Shown: positions 1-8,620 of the stretch, in pieces | Numbering within the stretch: position 1 is the stretch's first letter | How the letters are laid out: the number at the start of each line of letters is the position of its first letter | From: JBCDBH01 sp039184055 | GTDB lineage: Bacteria; Acidobacteriota; Thermoanaerobaculia; Multivoradales; J023 | Length of the DNA stretch: 13,989 nucleotides | NCBI GenBank assembly: GCA_039184055.1 | Contig: JBCDBH010000139.1 | Span: 1-13,989, forward strand | Direction of reading: 5' to 3' | Made by a program: the position numbers and the translations under genes | Notes under the pieces: model-generated | What the model was told of the DNA's origin: nothing | The model's database searches: none | The model's input: only the letters and a program-made list of their open reading frames with translations

Positions 1-31
1 CCGGGGGCTTGCCCCCGGCGTTTTCTTTTTT
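1..31 (+). terminator. Rho-independent terminator of an upstream gene
   Basis: A 7-bp perfect GC stem (CCGGGGG at 1-7 with CCCCCGG at 12-18, loop CTTG) is followed by a T-rich tract from 21 to 31 interrupted by a single C. This is the classic intrinsic terminator layout for a transcript coming from left of the window on the + strand. It separates that transcript from the operon starting at 169. Confidence 0.85.
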
Positions 32-168
32 GGGGTATGCTGAACGACGTGCGGCGGCTCCGCCGCTTTCGGGCTTCCATCATCATGAAGTTCCGACGCG
101 GAAGCGTTCTTTGTGGCTTCCCGCGATTTCGTTCGTTTCTTGCAACATGCCATCACACGGAGGTTGAT
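19..168 (+). promoter_or_regulatory. Leader region of the four-gene TPR/sulfatase-like operon
   Basis: This 150-nt non-coding leader lies between the terminator and the first gene, so the operon promoter should be here. I see no convincing -35/-10 pair. There is a GC hairpin at 51-66 (GCGGCG, loop GCTC, CGCCGC) with no T-run after it, and a weaker one at 91-103 (TTCCG, loop ACG, CGGAA). A strong Shine-Dalgarno GGAGG at 159-163, 5 nt before the ATG at 169, decides the start of the first gene. The open frame reaching back to an ATG at 37 has arginine-rich, non-secretory content and no such site. Confidence 0.5.
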
Positions 169-1134
169 ATGCGCTCCATTCGCTTCGTAGCCGTCGTTTT
201 GGTGCTCCTTCTCGTCGCACCCGCGCTCAGCGCGCAACAATGGGCGGGCCAGGGCCGTCTCAAAGGCAAAATCACGGATGCCAACACCGGTGATCCGGTG
301 GTTGGCGCGAAAGTGACGTTGCGCCACCAGAATTCACCGGACATCGGCCCGGAAGAAGAACTGACCGACAAGCGTGGTCGGTGGTCGTATCTCGGTCTCG
401 CGGGCGGCAACTGGCGGATCGTGATCGAGGCGGAAGGCTACATTCCTTCCGAAGGCTCGGCGCGGGTGGTCGAAAAAGCTTTTGGTCCGGGGCAATCGAT
501 CAACGTTCAGCTTCGACCGATCACCGAAGAGATGATGAAAGAGGCGGCCGGCAACCAGGTAATGGAGTGGATCAACGCTGGTAATAGCCTGCTCAACGAA
601 GGTCAATTCGCCGCCGCGCGCGCCGAGTACGAACGTGCCCTCGCCGAGCTCGAAGTCGAGGATCATCCTCAGCTGCTGGCGGGCATTGCCCGCACGTATT
701 ACCAAGAAGGCAATAATGCCGAGGCGATCGGCACCCTCGAGAAGAGCCTGGCGATCAATCCGGACGACGTCAATGCGCTCCAGCTCATCACCAGCATCAT
801 GGTCGACGAAGGGCGAGAGGAAGAGGCCCAGGCGTATATGGCGCGGCTGCCCGAGGGCGCCAAGATGGATACCAACACGTTGCTCAACATGGGTATCCAG
901 GCGTACAACGAGGGTGATGCCGCGAAGGCCGTCGGTTTGTTCGATCGCGCCGTGGCGGAGAACCCCGAGCTGATCGAGGCTTTCTACTACCGTGGTTTGA
1001 GCCACTTGAACGCGGGCAGCAATGCCGAAGCGCTCGCCGACTTTCAGAAGGTCCAAGAGATGGACTCCGCCTACAAGACTGACGAGGTTGCTCCTTTCGT
1101 CGAGTACCTGAAGACGCAAGTCGAAGGTCAATAA
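169..1134 (+). CDS. Secreted carboxypeptidase-regulatory-like/TPR protein
   Basis: The 321-residue product is probably periplasmic. Residues 1-22 form a signal peptide (positive MRSIR start, hydrophobic core, ALSA before QQ), which together with GGAGG 5 nt upstream fixes the start at 169. Residues about 31-117 resemble a carboxypeptidase-regulatory-like beta-sandwich (GKITDANTGDPVVGAKVTL, then a D-x-x-G-x-[WY] strand and a VEAEGY-like strand). Residues about 137-303 hold roughly four TPR units with the usual G/Y/A and INPDD or ENPEL turns. No catalytic motif is visible, so a scaffolding, binding or assembly role is inferred. It is the first gene of the operon, 14 nt ahead of the first sulfatase-like lipoprotein, which suggests that it works with those proteins in the envelope. 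The exact function is unknown. Confidence 0.9.
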   Translation: MRSIRFVAVVLVLLLVAPALSAQQWAGQGRLKGKITDANTGDPVVGAKVTLRHQNSPDIGPEEELTDKRGRWSYLGLAGGNWRIVIEAEGYIPSEGSARVVEKAFGPGQSINVQLRPITEEMMKEAAGNQVMEWINAGNSLLNEGQFAAARAEYERALAELEVEDHPQLLAGIARTYYQEGNNAEAIGTLEKSLAINPDDVNALQLITSIMVDEGREEEAQAYMARLPEGAKMDTNTLLNMGIQAYNEGDAAKAVGLFDRAVAENPELIEAFYYRGLSHLNAGSNAEALADFQKVQEMDSAYKTDEVAPFVEYLKTQVEGQ

Positions 1135-1148
1135 GCGAGAGCACAGCC

Positions 1149-3236
1149 ATGCCGCTGCCGAGCTTGCGTGTGCTCGTACTCGCCGTGGCGGTGAGTCTCG
1201 TGGCTTGTGTCGGTGGCGACACGGATGAGCCCGCCGCCGATGGTGCACCGCGTGATCTCCTGCTGATCACCATCGACACGCTACGTGCCGACACACTCGG
1301 TTTCATGGGGCATCCGAGTGTGTCGACACCCGTGCTCGACGCGTTGGCGGAGCGTGGGCATGTGTTTACCAATGCTCACGCCCACAACGTCGTCACCCTG
1401 CCTTCGCACACCAACATCCTTACGGGTCTGTATCCGTACCAGCACGGGATTCGGGACAACACCGGTTTCGTGCTCGGTGACGACGTGCCGACTCTGGCCT
1501 CGATCCTCGATCGCGAGGGCTGGGCAACCGGAGCCGTGGTCGCGGCGTTTCCGCTCGATCGTCGCTACGGCCTGGCACGTGGTTTCGACCTCTATGACGA
1601 CGACTACCCACGCCGCGCCGATGCCACCGCGATCACCATCGCCGAGCGTCGAGGTGACGCGGTGGTGGCGATCGCGCTCGATTGGTGGCGCGCCCACCAG
1701 GACGAGCGTCGTTTCTTGTGGATCCATCTCTACGATCCTCACGCTCCCTACGCTCCCGAACCTCGTTTTCTCGCCGACGATCCCTATTTGGGTGAAATCG
1801 TCGCGGTCGACAGCTATCTCGAGCCGTTGTTGAAGCCGATCCTCGGGGGTGAGGATTCGTCGACGATGGTCGTCATGACCTCGGACCACGGTGAGGCGCT
1901 CGGGCAGCACGGTGAGGAGACTCACGGTCTTTTCGCTTACGAGCCGACTCTGTGGGTACCGCTGGTCATCGCCGGTCCCGGTATCGAAGCGACACGAGAC
2001 GAGCGTTCGGTGGCTCATATCGATCTTTTACCGACCATGCTCGCGGCGGTGGATATCGAGCCACCCGAGGGTCTTCCCGGTGGCGATCTATTCGGGACGG
2101 CCGAGCTGGGTGATCGCGAGATCTACTTCGAGGCCATGTCCACCTTTTTGAATCGAGGGTGGGCACCGCTCAAAGGTGTGCTCGCCCATTCCGACAAGTA
2201 CATCGATTTGCCGATACCCGAGCTCTATGACCTCGAGGTCGATGCCGGTGAGACCACCAATCTGGTCGAGTCCGAACGGCGACGCTACAACCGTCTTCGA
2301 CAGGCGATACCCGAGGCTGCTCAGGCGCTTCCCAGTGGTGGCGCGGTCTCTGAGGAAGAGGCGTCGAAGCTCCGGGCGCTCGGCTATCTCTCGGGTAGCG
2401 CGACCGACAAGGTGAGCTTTGGCCCCGAAGACGATCCGAAAAACCTCATCCACCTCGATCGTCAGCTGAATCAGCTGGTCGAGCTGTATCGGCAAGGGGA
2501 TCTCGCCACGGCCGAGCAGGTGGCGCGAGCGATGCTCGTGGAACGGCCCGATATGCCGTTGGTGGTCGAGCACCTGTCTCTGATTCTGCGTCAGCAGGAG
2601 AAATTGACCGCCGCGATCGAGGTGCTCGAAGCGGCCTTGGAGCGTGGTGTCGAAGGGCGCGGTTTGGTTCGCAATCTCGGACTGACGCTCGCCGAGGTGG
2701 GCCGGGCGCGCGATGCCGTGGATGTGCTCGAACCCTTGGTCGCCGACGGTAGCGACGACGGATCGGATCTCGAAATGCTCACCGCGCTCGGATTGGCCTA
2801 TTCCGACGACGGTCGACATGCCGACGGCATCGCGACGCTCGAGCGGGCGTTGGTGGTCGATGCGGATTGGGAAGAAGCACTCGAGACGCTGGGTGTCGTC
2901 CATCTGCGCCGGGGTGATCTGGCGTCGTCGCGCCGGGCGCTCGAACGTGCTCTGGCGGTGAGTGATCGGTTACCGATCGCCTGGAACACTCTCGGGGTGG
3001 TGCGCTACCAGGAGGGGGATCCCGATGCCGCCATGGCCGCGTGGCGACGTGCTCTCGAGCTCGATCCTCAGCAATGGGATGCGCTGTTCAATCTCGGTTT
3101 GACGGCGGCGAGCCTCGGCCGTCGCGACGAAGCGAGACAGGCGCTCGAGCAATACATTGCCACCGCGCCACCGAGCCGGTTCGCGCCCGACATCGCTCGC
3201 GCTCGTGAGGTACTCGGTGCGCTCGGAGCCTTCTGA
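1149..3236 (+). CDS. Sulfatase-superfamily/TPR lipoprotein 1 (Thr nucleophile variant)
   Basis: This 695-aa product has a lipoprotein signal ending in the lipobox LVAC, with Cys20 as the lipidated residue. Residues about 36-415 form an alkaline-phosphatase/sulfatase-superfamily domain: metal-ligand strand IDTLRAD (42-48), TLPSHTNILTG (83-93), HGIRDN (99-104), HLYDPHAPY (193-201), SDHGE (245-249) and the sulfatase-like tail motif PELYDL. In true sulfatases the 83-87 stretch reads C/S-x-P-x-R. Here it is T-L-P-S-H, so formylglycine cannot form and Thr83 is the likely nucleophile, as in phosphodiesterase and phosphotransferase members of the superfamily. After an ALGYLSG linker, residues about 425-690 are TPR repeats. 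A GAGAG-like purine stretch at 1137-1141 serves as ribosome site. The protein probably sits in the envelope as a lipid-anchored hydrolase or transferase. The substrate is unknown. Confidence 0.92.
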   Translation: MPLPSLRVLVLAVAVSLVACVGGDTDEPAADGAPRDLLLITIDTLRADTLGFMGHPSVSTPVLDALAERGHVFTNAHAHNVVTLPSHTNILTGLYPYQHGIRDNTGFVLGDDVPTLASILDREGWATGAVVAAFPLDRRYGLARGFDLYDDDYPRRADATAITIAERRGDAVVAIALDWWRAHQDERRFLWIHLYDPHAPYAPEPRFLADDPYLGEIVAVDSYLEPLLKPILGGEDSSTMVVMTSDHGEALGQHGEETHGLFAYEPTLWVPLVIAGPGIEATRDERSVAHIDLLPTMLAAVDIEPPEGLPGGDLFGTAELGDREIYFEAMSTFLNRGWAPLKGVLAHSDKYIDLPIPELYDLEVDAGETTNLVESERRRYNRLRQAIPEAAQALPSGGAVSEEEASKLRALGYLSGSATDKVSFGPEDDPKNLIHLDRQLNQLVELYRQGDLATAEQVARAMLVERPDMPLVVEHLSLILRQQEKLTAAIEVLEAALERGVEGRGLVRNLGLTLAEVGRARDAVDVLEPLVADGSDDGSDLEMLTALGLAYSDDGRHADGIATLERALVVDADWEEALETLGVVHLRRGDLASSRRALERALAVSDRLPIAWNTLGVVRYQEGDPDAAMAAWRRALELDPQQWDALFNLGLTAASLGRRDEARQALEQYIATAPPSRFAPDIARAREVLGALGAF

Positions 3237-3239
3237 GTC

Positions 3240-5600
3240 ATGATCCGATCGCGCGGTGCGATCATGGGGCCGTGGTGGATCGCATTCGCTCTCCTCGGGT
3301 GTATCGTCGTCGGCTGTGCCACGCCCGATGCTCCGCCGGCCGAATCCCAGAGTTCCACCGCGACCACCGCGTCTCGGGACGCTCGCGCGACGTGGGATCC
3401 ACAGCCATCGCTGATCTTGATTTCGATCGACACCTTGCGTTCCGATCGTCTGCCGATTTATGGATACGATGGGGTCGAGACGCCGGCGATCGACGCGTTG
3501 CGCGCCGAGTCGATCCTTTTCGAGCGCGCCTACTCGCATGTGCCTCTCACCTTGCCGTCACACGTGTCGATACTCAGCGGTCGATTGCCGAACGAGCATG
3601 GAATTCGTGACAACGCCGGGTATCGTTTCGATGCTGAAGCGCATCCTTATCTCCCCGTGTTGCTCGGGGCCGCTGGGTACAACACCGCGGCGACGGTATC
3701 GAGCTATTCACTCGATCGGCGTGCCGGAATCGATGTCGGTTTCGACCTTTACGACGATCGGATGGAGGAGACCGGCTCGGTCGATCTGTGGGGAACGGAG
3801 AGACTCGGGCCGAGCACGCTTAAGGTTGCCGTGGACTGGCTCGATCAGACCTTGTCCTCGGATGGCGAAACACCGTTTTTTCTCTTTTTCCACATCTTCG
3901 AACCCCATTTGCCCTACACCCCACCCGAGCCGTTTCGTTCGCGATGGGGCGAGACGTACGAAGCTGAAATCGCCGCCGCCGACGCGGTGGTCGGCAATTT
4001 GATCGATGCGCTACGTGAGCGCGGGGTGTGGGACGACGCAGCGGTGATTCTGGTGTCGGATCATGGTGAAGGGTTGATGGATCACGGCGAGTACGGCCAT
4101 GGCATCTTGATCTATCGCGAGGCGATACAGGTTCCGCTCTTGCTCAAGCTGCCCCGGGGCGAGCGTGGTGGCGCGAGCTCGTCGGTGCCGGTACCGGTGA
4201 TCGATGTCTTCGCCACCTTGACCGAGTTTGCCGGGGTCGACTCGCCGCCGACCCGGTCGCGTTCGTTGCTCGATTCGCTCGAGCCCGATACCGACGAGCG
4301 TGAGATCTACTCCGAGACCTTTTACCCGCTGCTCAATTATGGCTGGAGCGAGTTGCGCTCCTTGATCGTCGGCCCGTGGCAGTACATCGAGGCACCGACT
4401 CCCGAGCTCTACGATCTACTCGCCGACCCGGCTCAGACCGACAATGTCCTGAGCGCGGAACGACGTACCTATGCGCGTTTGCGTGATCAGCTGGGAGCGT
4501 ATGACGTCGCGCTCGAAGCACCGGCCGATGTCGATGAAGAGACCCGTGCCAAGCTCGAAGCGCTCGGTTATCTGAGCGGTGGCGGAGCGGTGGCGCAGGA
4601 CGATGGACCGTTGCCCGATCCCAAAGATGTGTTGTCCGGGATCTGGCGGCGGATGGAAGAAGGCTATGGCCATTATCGGGCCGGGCGCTACGCCGAGGCG
4701 GTACCGGTATTTCGCTCGTTGGTGGCCGATCAGCCCGAGTTGACCGATGCTTGGGTGCACCTGGGCACGTCCTTGCGTCGTCTCGGTCGTCTCGATGAAG
4801 CGCTCGAGGCGTACCAGCGCGGTCTCGAATTGTCACGAGGCGAAGGGCCGGTGGCGCTTCTGATCGCTCGTGTGTTGATGGAGCTCGGTCGCTTCGACGA
4901 GGCGGCGAGTCATGTCGAGCTGGCGCTCGAAGCGAGTCCAGGACCGGCGGGAGAGTTGCTCGCCGAGCTCGATTTGGCGCGTGGCCAACCGGCTCGAGCC
5001 AAGGATCGCCTCGAGAACTTGCGCGCTGACGGGGCGTCGACGATCGGAGCGGAGCGCTTGCTGGGTATGGCATGGTTGCAGCTCGGTGAGCTCGAGGCGG
5101 CGATCGATATTCTCGAGCCCTTGGCCCGCGAGCATCCGCGCGCTGTGGTGCTCAACGCGCTGGCTTTGGCGTATTTCGAGGCGGGTCGGAACCGTGACGC
5201 GGCGATGGCCGCCGAGCGCGTGCTCGCCACCCAACCGGACAACGCGGCGGCGCTCGAGACCGCCGGGCTGGCGGCGCTCGCCGAGGACGACCTCGGGACG
5301 GCGCGTGATCGTCTCGAGGCAGCGGTGCAACATGACCCGCGACGATCGAACGCATGGAACCTGCTGGGCGTGGTGCGGTTTCGGGTCGGTGATGCCGAGG
5401 GAGCTCTCGACGCCTGGGAGCAGGCGGCGCGGGATCCACGGCAGCTCGACGCCCTTTTCAATCTCGGCTTGACCGCGGCTCGTATGGGGGAAACGGAGCG
5501 TGCACGCGGCGCTCTCGAACGCTATGTCGCGACCGCGCCACCAGGACCCGATGTCGCGCAAGCTCGCGCGCTGCTCGAACGTTTGGAGTCGTCACCATGA
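3240..5600 (+). CDS. Sulfatase-superfamily/TPR lipoprotein 2 (Thr nucleophile variant)
   Basis: This 786-aa product is the longest of the three tandem paralogs. A hydrophobic N-terminus leads to the lipobox VVGC, with Cys26 as lipidation site, and then a Ser/Thr/Ala-rich spacer to about residue 55. The catalytic domain has IDTLRSD (63-69), TLPSHVSILSG (104-114), a FEPHLPY motif, SDHGE with Asp274/His275, and PELYDL. Thr104 replaces the formylglycine Cys/Ser and His108 replaces the motif Arg. The ALGYLSG linker precedes a long TPR array that ends in NLGLTAA and ATAPP segments nearly matching those of the preceding gene. The start at 3240 lies 3 nt after the preceding stop, with GGAG about 11 nt upstream. 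ATG 3264 is an alternative that would also keep the lipobox. Translational coupling is likely. The substrate is unknown. Confidence 0.92.
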   Translation: MIRSRGAIMGPWWIAFALLGCIVVGCATPDAPPAESQSSTATTASRDARATWDPQPSLILISIDTLRSDRLPIYGYDGVETPAIDALRAESILFERAYSHVPLTLPSHVSILSGRLPNEHGIRDNAGYRFDAEAHPYLPVLLGAAGYNTAATVSSYSLDRRAGIDVGFDLYDDRMEETGSVDLWGTERLGPSTLKVAVDWLDQTLSSDGETPFFLFFHIFEPHLPYTPPEPFRSRWGETYEAEIAAADAVVGNLIDALRERGVWDDAAVILVSDHGEGLMDHGEYGHGILIYREAIQVPLLLKLPRGERGGASSSVPVPVIDVFATLTEFAGVDSPPTRSRSLLDSLEPDTDEREIYSETFYPLLNYGWSELRSLIVGPWQYIEAPTPELYDLLADPAQTDNVLSAERRTYARLRDQLGAYDVALEAPADVDEETRAKLEALGYLSGGGAVAQDDGPLPDPKDVLSGIWRRMEEGYGHYRAGRYAEAVPVFRSLVADQPELTDAWVHLGTSLRRLGRLDEALEAYQRGLELSRGEGPVALLIARVLMELGRFDEAASHVELALEASPGPAGELLAELDLARGQPARAKDRLENLRADGASTIGAERLLGMAWLQLGELEAAIDILEPLAREHPRAVVLNALALAYFEAGRNRDAAMAAERVLATQPDNAAALETAGLAALAEDDLGTARDRLEAAVQHDPRRSNAWNLLGVVRFRVGDAEGALDAWEQAARDPRQLDALFNLGLTAARMGETERARGALERYVATAPPGPDVAQARALLERLESSP

Positions 5601-7762
5601 AGGTACATCGCTTCGTTCTGCTCGCTGTGCTCGTCTCGATCGTCGCCGGTTGCGCGCCCGATACCGGACTCGACAAACCTTCCGCGATCATCATGATCTC
5701 GATCGATACGCTGCGCTCGGATCGTCTACCGATTTATGGCTACGACAAGGTCGACACCCCGGCTATCGATGCGTTGCGCGCCGATGGCATTCTCTACGAG
5801 CGCGCCTACACGCACTATCCGCTCACCCTTCCCGCCCACGTGTCGTTGTTCACCGGTGAGCTGCCACCCGATCATGGCGTGCGTGACAACCTCGGCTATA
5901 CGGTCGATCCCGATGCGCCGACTCTCGCCGGGATGCTGGGCGAGACGGGTTGGGCGACCGGTGGCTTCGTTTCGGCTTTTGTTTTACGTGGCGAGAGCGG
6001 TGTCTCCATGGGTTTCGATATCTGGGACGACGAGTTGCCACGGCGGCTCGACGCGGCGCTCGGTGAGAGTCAGCGCGCGGGTATCGAAACCACGCGGCGA
6101 GCGATCGCTTGGCTCGAGACCCAAGCGGCGAGCACCGATCCGTTTTTTCTCTTTGTCCATCTCTACGAGCCGCACACGCCCTATACGCCACCCAAGCCGT
6201 TCGATCGCTATGAGCATCCGTACGATGGTGAGATCGCTACGGCCGATGCGGCGGTCGGTGTGCTCTTGGATCGTCTTCGCGAGCTCGATCGTTACGACGA
6301 CGCGCTGATCGTTCTGCTATCCGACCATGGTGAGGGTTTGGGTGATCACGGTGAGCAAGAGCATGGGATCTTGCTCTACCGCGAGGCGTTGCAAGTTCCC
6401 TTGGTGGTCAAGCTTCCAGGTGGCGCGCGGGCGGGTGACCGAGTCGACGAGCCGTCCCAGTTGATCGACGTCTTGCCCACCGTGCTCGAGATGGTCTCCT
6501 TACCCGAGCCTTTTCCGCTCGACGGCACCTCATTGCTCGCGCTCGGTGGTGATCGGGATCCAGGTGAACGCGATCTCTACGCCGAGACGTTTTATCCCCG
6601 TCTCCATTTGGGTTGGAGCGATCTCGCCTCGATCATTCGCGGTCGTCATCATCTGATCGATGGGCCCGCCCCCGAGCTCTATGATCTGATCGACGATCCC
6701 GCCGAGACGCGTGATTTGGTCAGCTCGGATCGCCGAACCTTCGCCACGCTTCGCGAGGCGGTGTCCGGCTACGATCGAACTCTCGCCTCACCCTCCGCGG
6801 TCGACGAGGAAGCCAAGGCGCGGCTCGCCGCCTTGGGCTATTTGTCGGGTGGGGCCGTGGCCGAGGGCCCCTTGCCCGATCCCAAGAGCCAGCTACATTT
6901 GCTCGATGATCTCGGCGCGGCCAACCGTGCGTTCGGGGAGCAAGATTGGGCACGGGCCACTGAGCTCTTCGCCGGCCTGGTCGAGGCGAGCCCACAAATG
7001 TCCGAGGCATGGAATCGGTTGGCGGTGAGCTACCAGCGTCAGGGACGGATCGACGATGCCGACGCGGCGTTTCGCCAGGCGCTCGAGACTTCCGGCGGAT
7101 CTCCCACCATCGCTCTCGACGCGGCACGCTTCTTTTTGCAGCAAGGCCGAGTCGACGACGCCGTGCAACATGCGGAGCTGGCTCTGCAAACGATGCCTGA
7201 GGGTGCGCATACCGTCTTGGCGCAGATCGCGCTTTCGGAAGGTGATCTCGCCACCGCCGAGACCGAGGCCGACGCGGCGCTCGAGGTTGCCGACGACTCG
7301 CTACAAGCATGGGTGACCAAAGCACAAATCGAACGGACACGCGGTGATCTCGACACGGCGTGGAAGCACGCCGAACGTGCTTCCGAGCTCTATACGGCCT
7401 CGGGCATGGAGACTCCACCTCCAGGTTTCCACTTCGTGCGTGGTGACATTCTCGCCCGACGTGGCAACACCGGCGACGCGGGGCGTGAGTTCCTGCTCGA
7501 GATCGAGCACTACCCGCTCGACCCGCCCGCGTACACGGGACTCTCGCTTCTTTACGCGGTCGAGGGTCGTGGCGCCGAGGCGGTCGCCGTTCTGCGCCAG
7601 ATGGTCGGCCAAATCCCACAACCTCGAGGCTACGTGGCGGCGGTCGAAACCCTATCGATTCTCGGCGACACGACCTCGGCGCGCGCCCTGCTGGATCACG
7701 CCCTGAGCCGTTTTCCCGACAGCGCGACGTTGCAGTCTCTTCAAGAGCAGATCGGGGGCTGA
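5597..7762 (+). CDS. Sulfatase-superfamily/TPR lipoprotein 3 (Thr nucleophile variant)
   Basis: This 721-aa product starts inside the stop of the preceding gene (ATGA, 5597-5600), with GGAG near 5585, so translation is coupled. The lipobox VAGC gives lipidated Cys19. The catalytic domain shows IDTLRSD (36-42), TLPAHVSLFTG (77-87), HGVRDN, LYEPHTPY, SDHGE with Asp243/His244, and PELYDL. Thr77 occupies the nucleophile position. The catalytic half is very close to that of the preceding paralog (shared SDRLPIYGYD, TPAIDALRA, LTLP and EGLGDHGE-like blocks). The TPR half after ALGYLSG is divergent and ends without the NLGLTAA/ATAPP block. It is the last gene of the operon, with its stop only 9 nt from the convergent trmJ stop. 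I see no hairpin terminator between them. Function is inferred as a lipid-anchored phospho- or sulfo-ester hydrolase or transferase. Confidence 0.92.
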   Translation: MKVHRFVLLAVLVSIVAGCAPDTGLDKPSAIIMISIDTLRSDRLPIYGYDKVDTPAIDALRADGILYERAYTHYPLTLPAHVSLFTGELPPDHGVRDNLGYTVDPDAPTLAGMLGETGWATGGFVSAFVLRGESGVSMGFDIWDDELPRRLDAALGESQRAGIETTRRAIAWLETQAASTDPFFLFVHLYEPHTPYTPPKPFDRYEHPYDGEIATADAAVGVLLDRLRELDRYDDALIVLLSDHGEGLGDHGEQEHGILLYREALQVPLVVKLPGGARAGDRVDEPSQLIDVLPTVLEMVSLPEPFPLDGTSLLALGGDRDPGERDLYAETFYPRLHLGWSDLASIIRGRHHLIDGPAPELYDLIDDPAETRDLVSSDRRTFATLREAVSGYDRTLASPSAVDEEAKARLAALGYLSGGAVAEGPLPDPKSQLHLLDDLGAANRAFGEQDWARATELFAGLVEASPQMSEAWNRLAVSYQRQGRIDDADAAFRQALETSGGSPTIALDAARFFLQQGRVDDAVQHAELALQTMPEGAHTVLAQIALSEGDLATAETEADAALEVADDSLQAWVTKAQIERTRGDLDTAWKHAERASELYTASGMETPPPGFHFVRGDILARRGNTGDAGREFLLEIEHYPLDPPAYTGLSLLYAVEGRGAEAVAVLRQMVGQIPQPRGYVAAVETLSILGDTTSARALLDHALSRFPDSATLQSLQEQIGG

Positions 7763-7771
7763 TCCGGGAGC

Positions 7772-8530
7772 TTAGTCGTCAGTGGGCTCGTCTCGATCGA
7801 TGAACGAGCGTCGGCTGCCACGCAAGATACTGATCACGCCATGCAGCGTCCTTACTTCTTGATCGGTCGGGCGGGCGCGAAAGAAGAAGTTGTGCAGGTT
7901 GCGCACCACCGACGGTCGCATTTCCGGGGCGCGAAAGAAACCGTCTTCGTCGAGCGCGCCGATGAGGCGGTCGAGCAACGCCAGGACGGCGGCATGATCG
8001 GCCGCGACATCTCCACCGGTAGCCAAAACGGAATCGGGAGTCTCGTCGGTCGGCTCGAGCAGGCTGTACGCCACCAGCAGAACGGCTTGCGCCAGGTTGA
8101 GTGACGAGAAGTCTGGGTTGAGTGAGACGTGGAGAATGGCCGTGGCGAGGGCGACATCGTCGTTGTCGAGTCCGGTACGTTCGGGACCGAAGAGAATGCC
8201 GCAACGTAGCCCGTTGGCCTGTGCGTCGTGGATCTGACGGGCGGCGCCTCGTGGGGTCGCAACTTCTTTGACCATGTCGCGATGACGCGCGGTGGTCGCC
8301 CATACGCGATCGAGATCGGCGACCGCGGCCGCGACAGAGTCGAAGCAACGCGCTGTGTCGAGGACGACGTCGGCGCCCGATGCCGGCGCGCGCGCCGCGG
8401 GGTTGGGCCAGCCGTCACGCGGCGCCACCAACCGTAGATCGTCGAGCTTGCAGTTGAGCATGGCGCGCGCCGTGGCGCCGATGTTCTCGCCGAGCTGAGG
8501 GCGGACCAGGATGATCGCGGTCGTCGACAT
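7772..8530 (-). CDS. trmJ: TrmJ-type tRNA (position 32) 2'-O-methyltransferase
   Basis: This 252-aa SPOUT-superfamily methyltransferase is close to the usual TrmJ length. Motif 1 is ENIGATARAM (Asn16 to Arg22). Motif 2 is the knot region GILFGPERTGL (111-121). Motif 3 is NPDFSSLNLAQAV (138-150). The C-terminal tail has NFFFRARPTDQEV, matching the NRARP-type helix that follows the SPOUT domain in TrmJ and separates it from short TrmL-like enzymes. Known TrmJ methylates the 2'-OH of nucleotide 32 in several tRNAs using S-adenosylmethionine. I chose ATG 8530 because the family N-terminus begins with the TTAIILVRP strand there. A GTG at 8548 would add six residues with no family match. The ribosome site is weak. 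The gene is divergent from the Dnmt2-like gene and convergent with the lipoprotein operon. Confidence 0.9.
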   Translation of the reverse strand: MSTTAIILVRPQLGENIGATARAMLNCKLDDLRLVAPRDGWPNPAARAPASGADVVLDTARCFDSVAAAVADLDRVWATTARHRDMVKEVATPRGAARQIHDAQANGLRCGILFGPERTGLDNDDVALATAILHVSLNPDFSSLNLAQAVLLVAYSLLEPTDETPDSVLATGGDVAADHAAVLALLDRLIGALDEDGFFRAPEMRPSVVRNLHNFFFRARPTDQEVRTLHGVISILRGSRRSFIDRDEPTDD

Positions 8531-8620
8531 GGCCCGAGACGGTACCACGCGTCGATCGTGTCCGACGGTCGCAGTGCTGGTCGGTAGAGATGGAGCCGAG
8601 CTGGAAGGTAGGCTTGGGCC
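8531..8620. promoter_or_regulatory. Divergent trmJ / Dnmt2-like intergenic region
   Basis: These 90 bp separate two divergently transcribed methyltransferase genes and must carry both promoters unless transcription is leaderless. GGAAGG at 8603-8608 and AGG at 8610-8612 are candidate ribosome sites for the + strand gene at 8621. I see no clear -35/-10 hexamers or strong palindrome. Confidence 0.45.

Noticed and set aside
37..168. Upstream ATG extending the first operon gene by 44 residues.
   Set aside because: The extension is Arg-rich and would bury the signal peptide. GGAGG lies just before the ATG at 169.
334..1248. A 304-residue - strand frame opposite the first operon gene.
   Set aside because: It is antisense to a secreted protein with a signal peptide, ribosome site and TPRs, and has no recognisable domain of its own.
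6720..7619. A 299-residue - strand frame opposite the third lipoprotein.
   Set aside because: It has Arg/Pro-rich shadow composition and lies over a well-supported TPR coding region.
1149..7762. Calling the three lipoproteins true arylsulfatases.
   Set aside because: The formylglycine Cys/Ser and the motif Arg are absent in all three.
7741..7790. Bidirectional terminator between the convergent lipoprotein operon and trmJ.
   Set aside because: Only 9 nt separate the stops, and I could not form a stable hairpin with a T-run on either strand.
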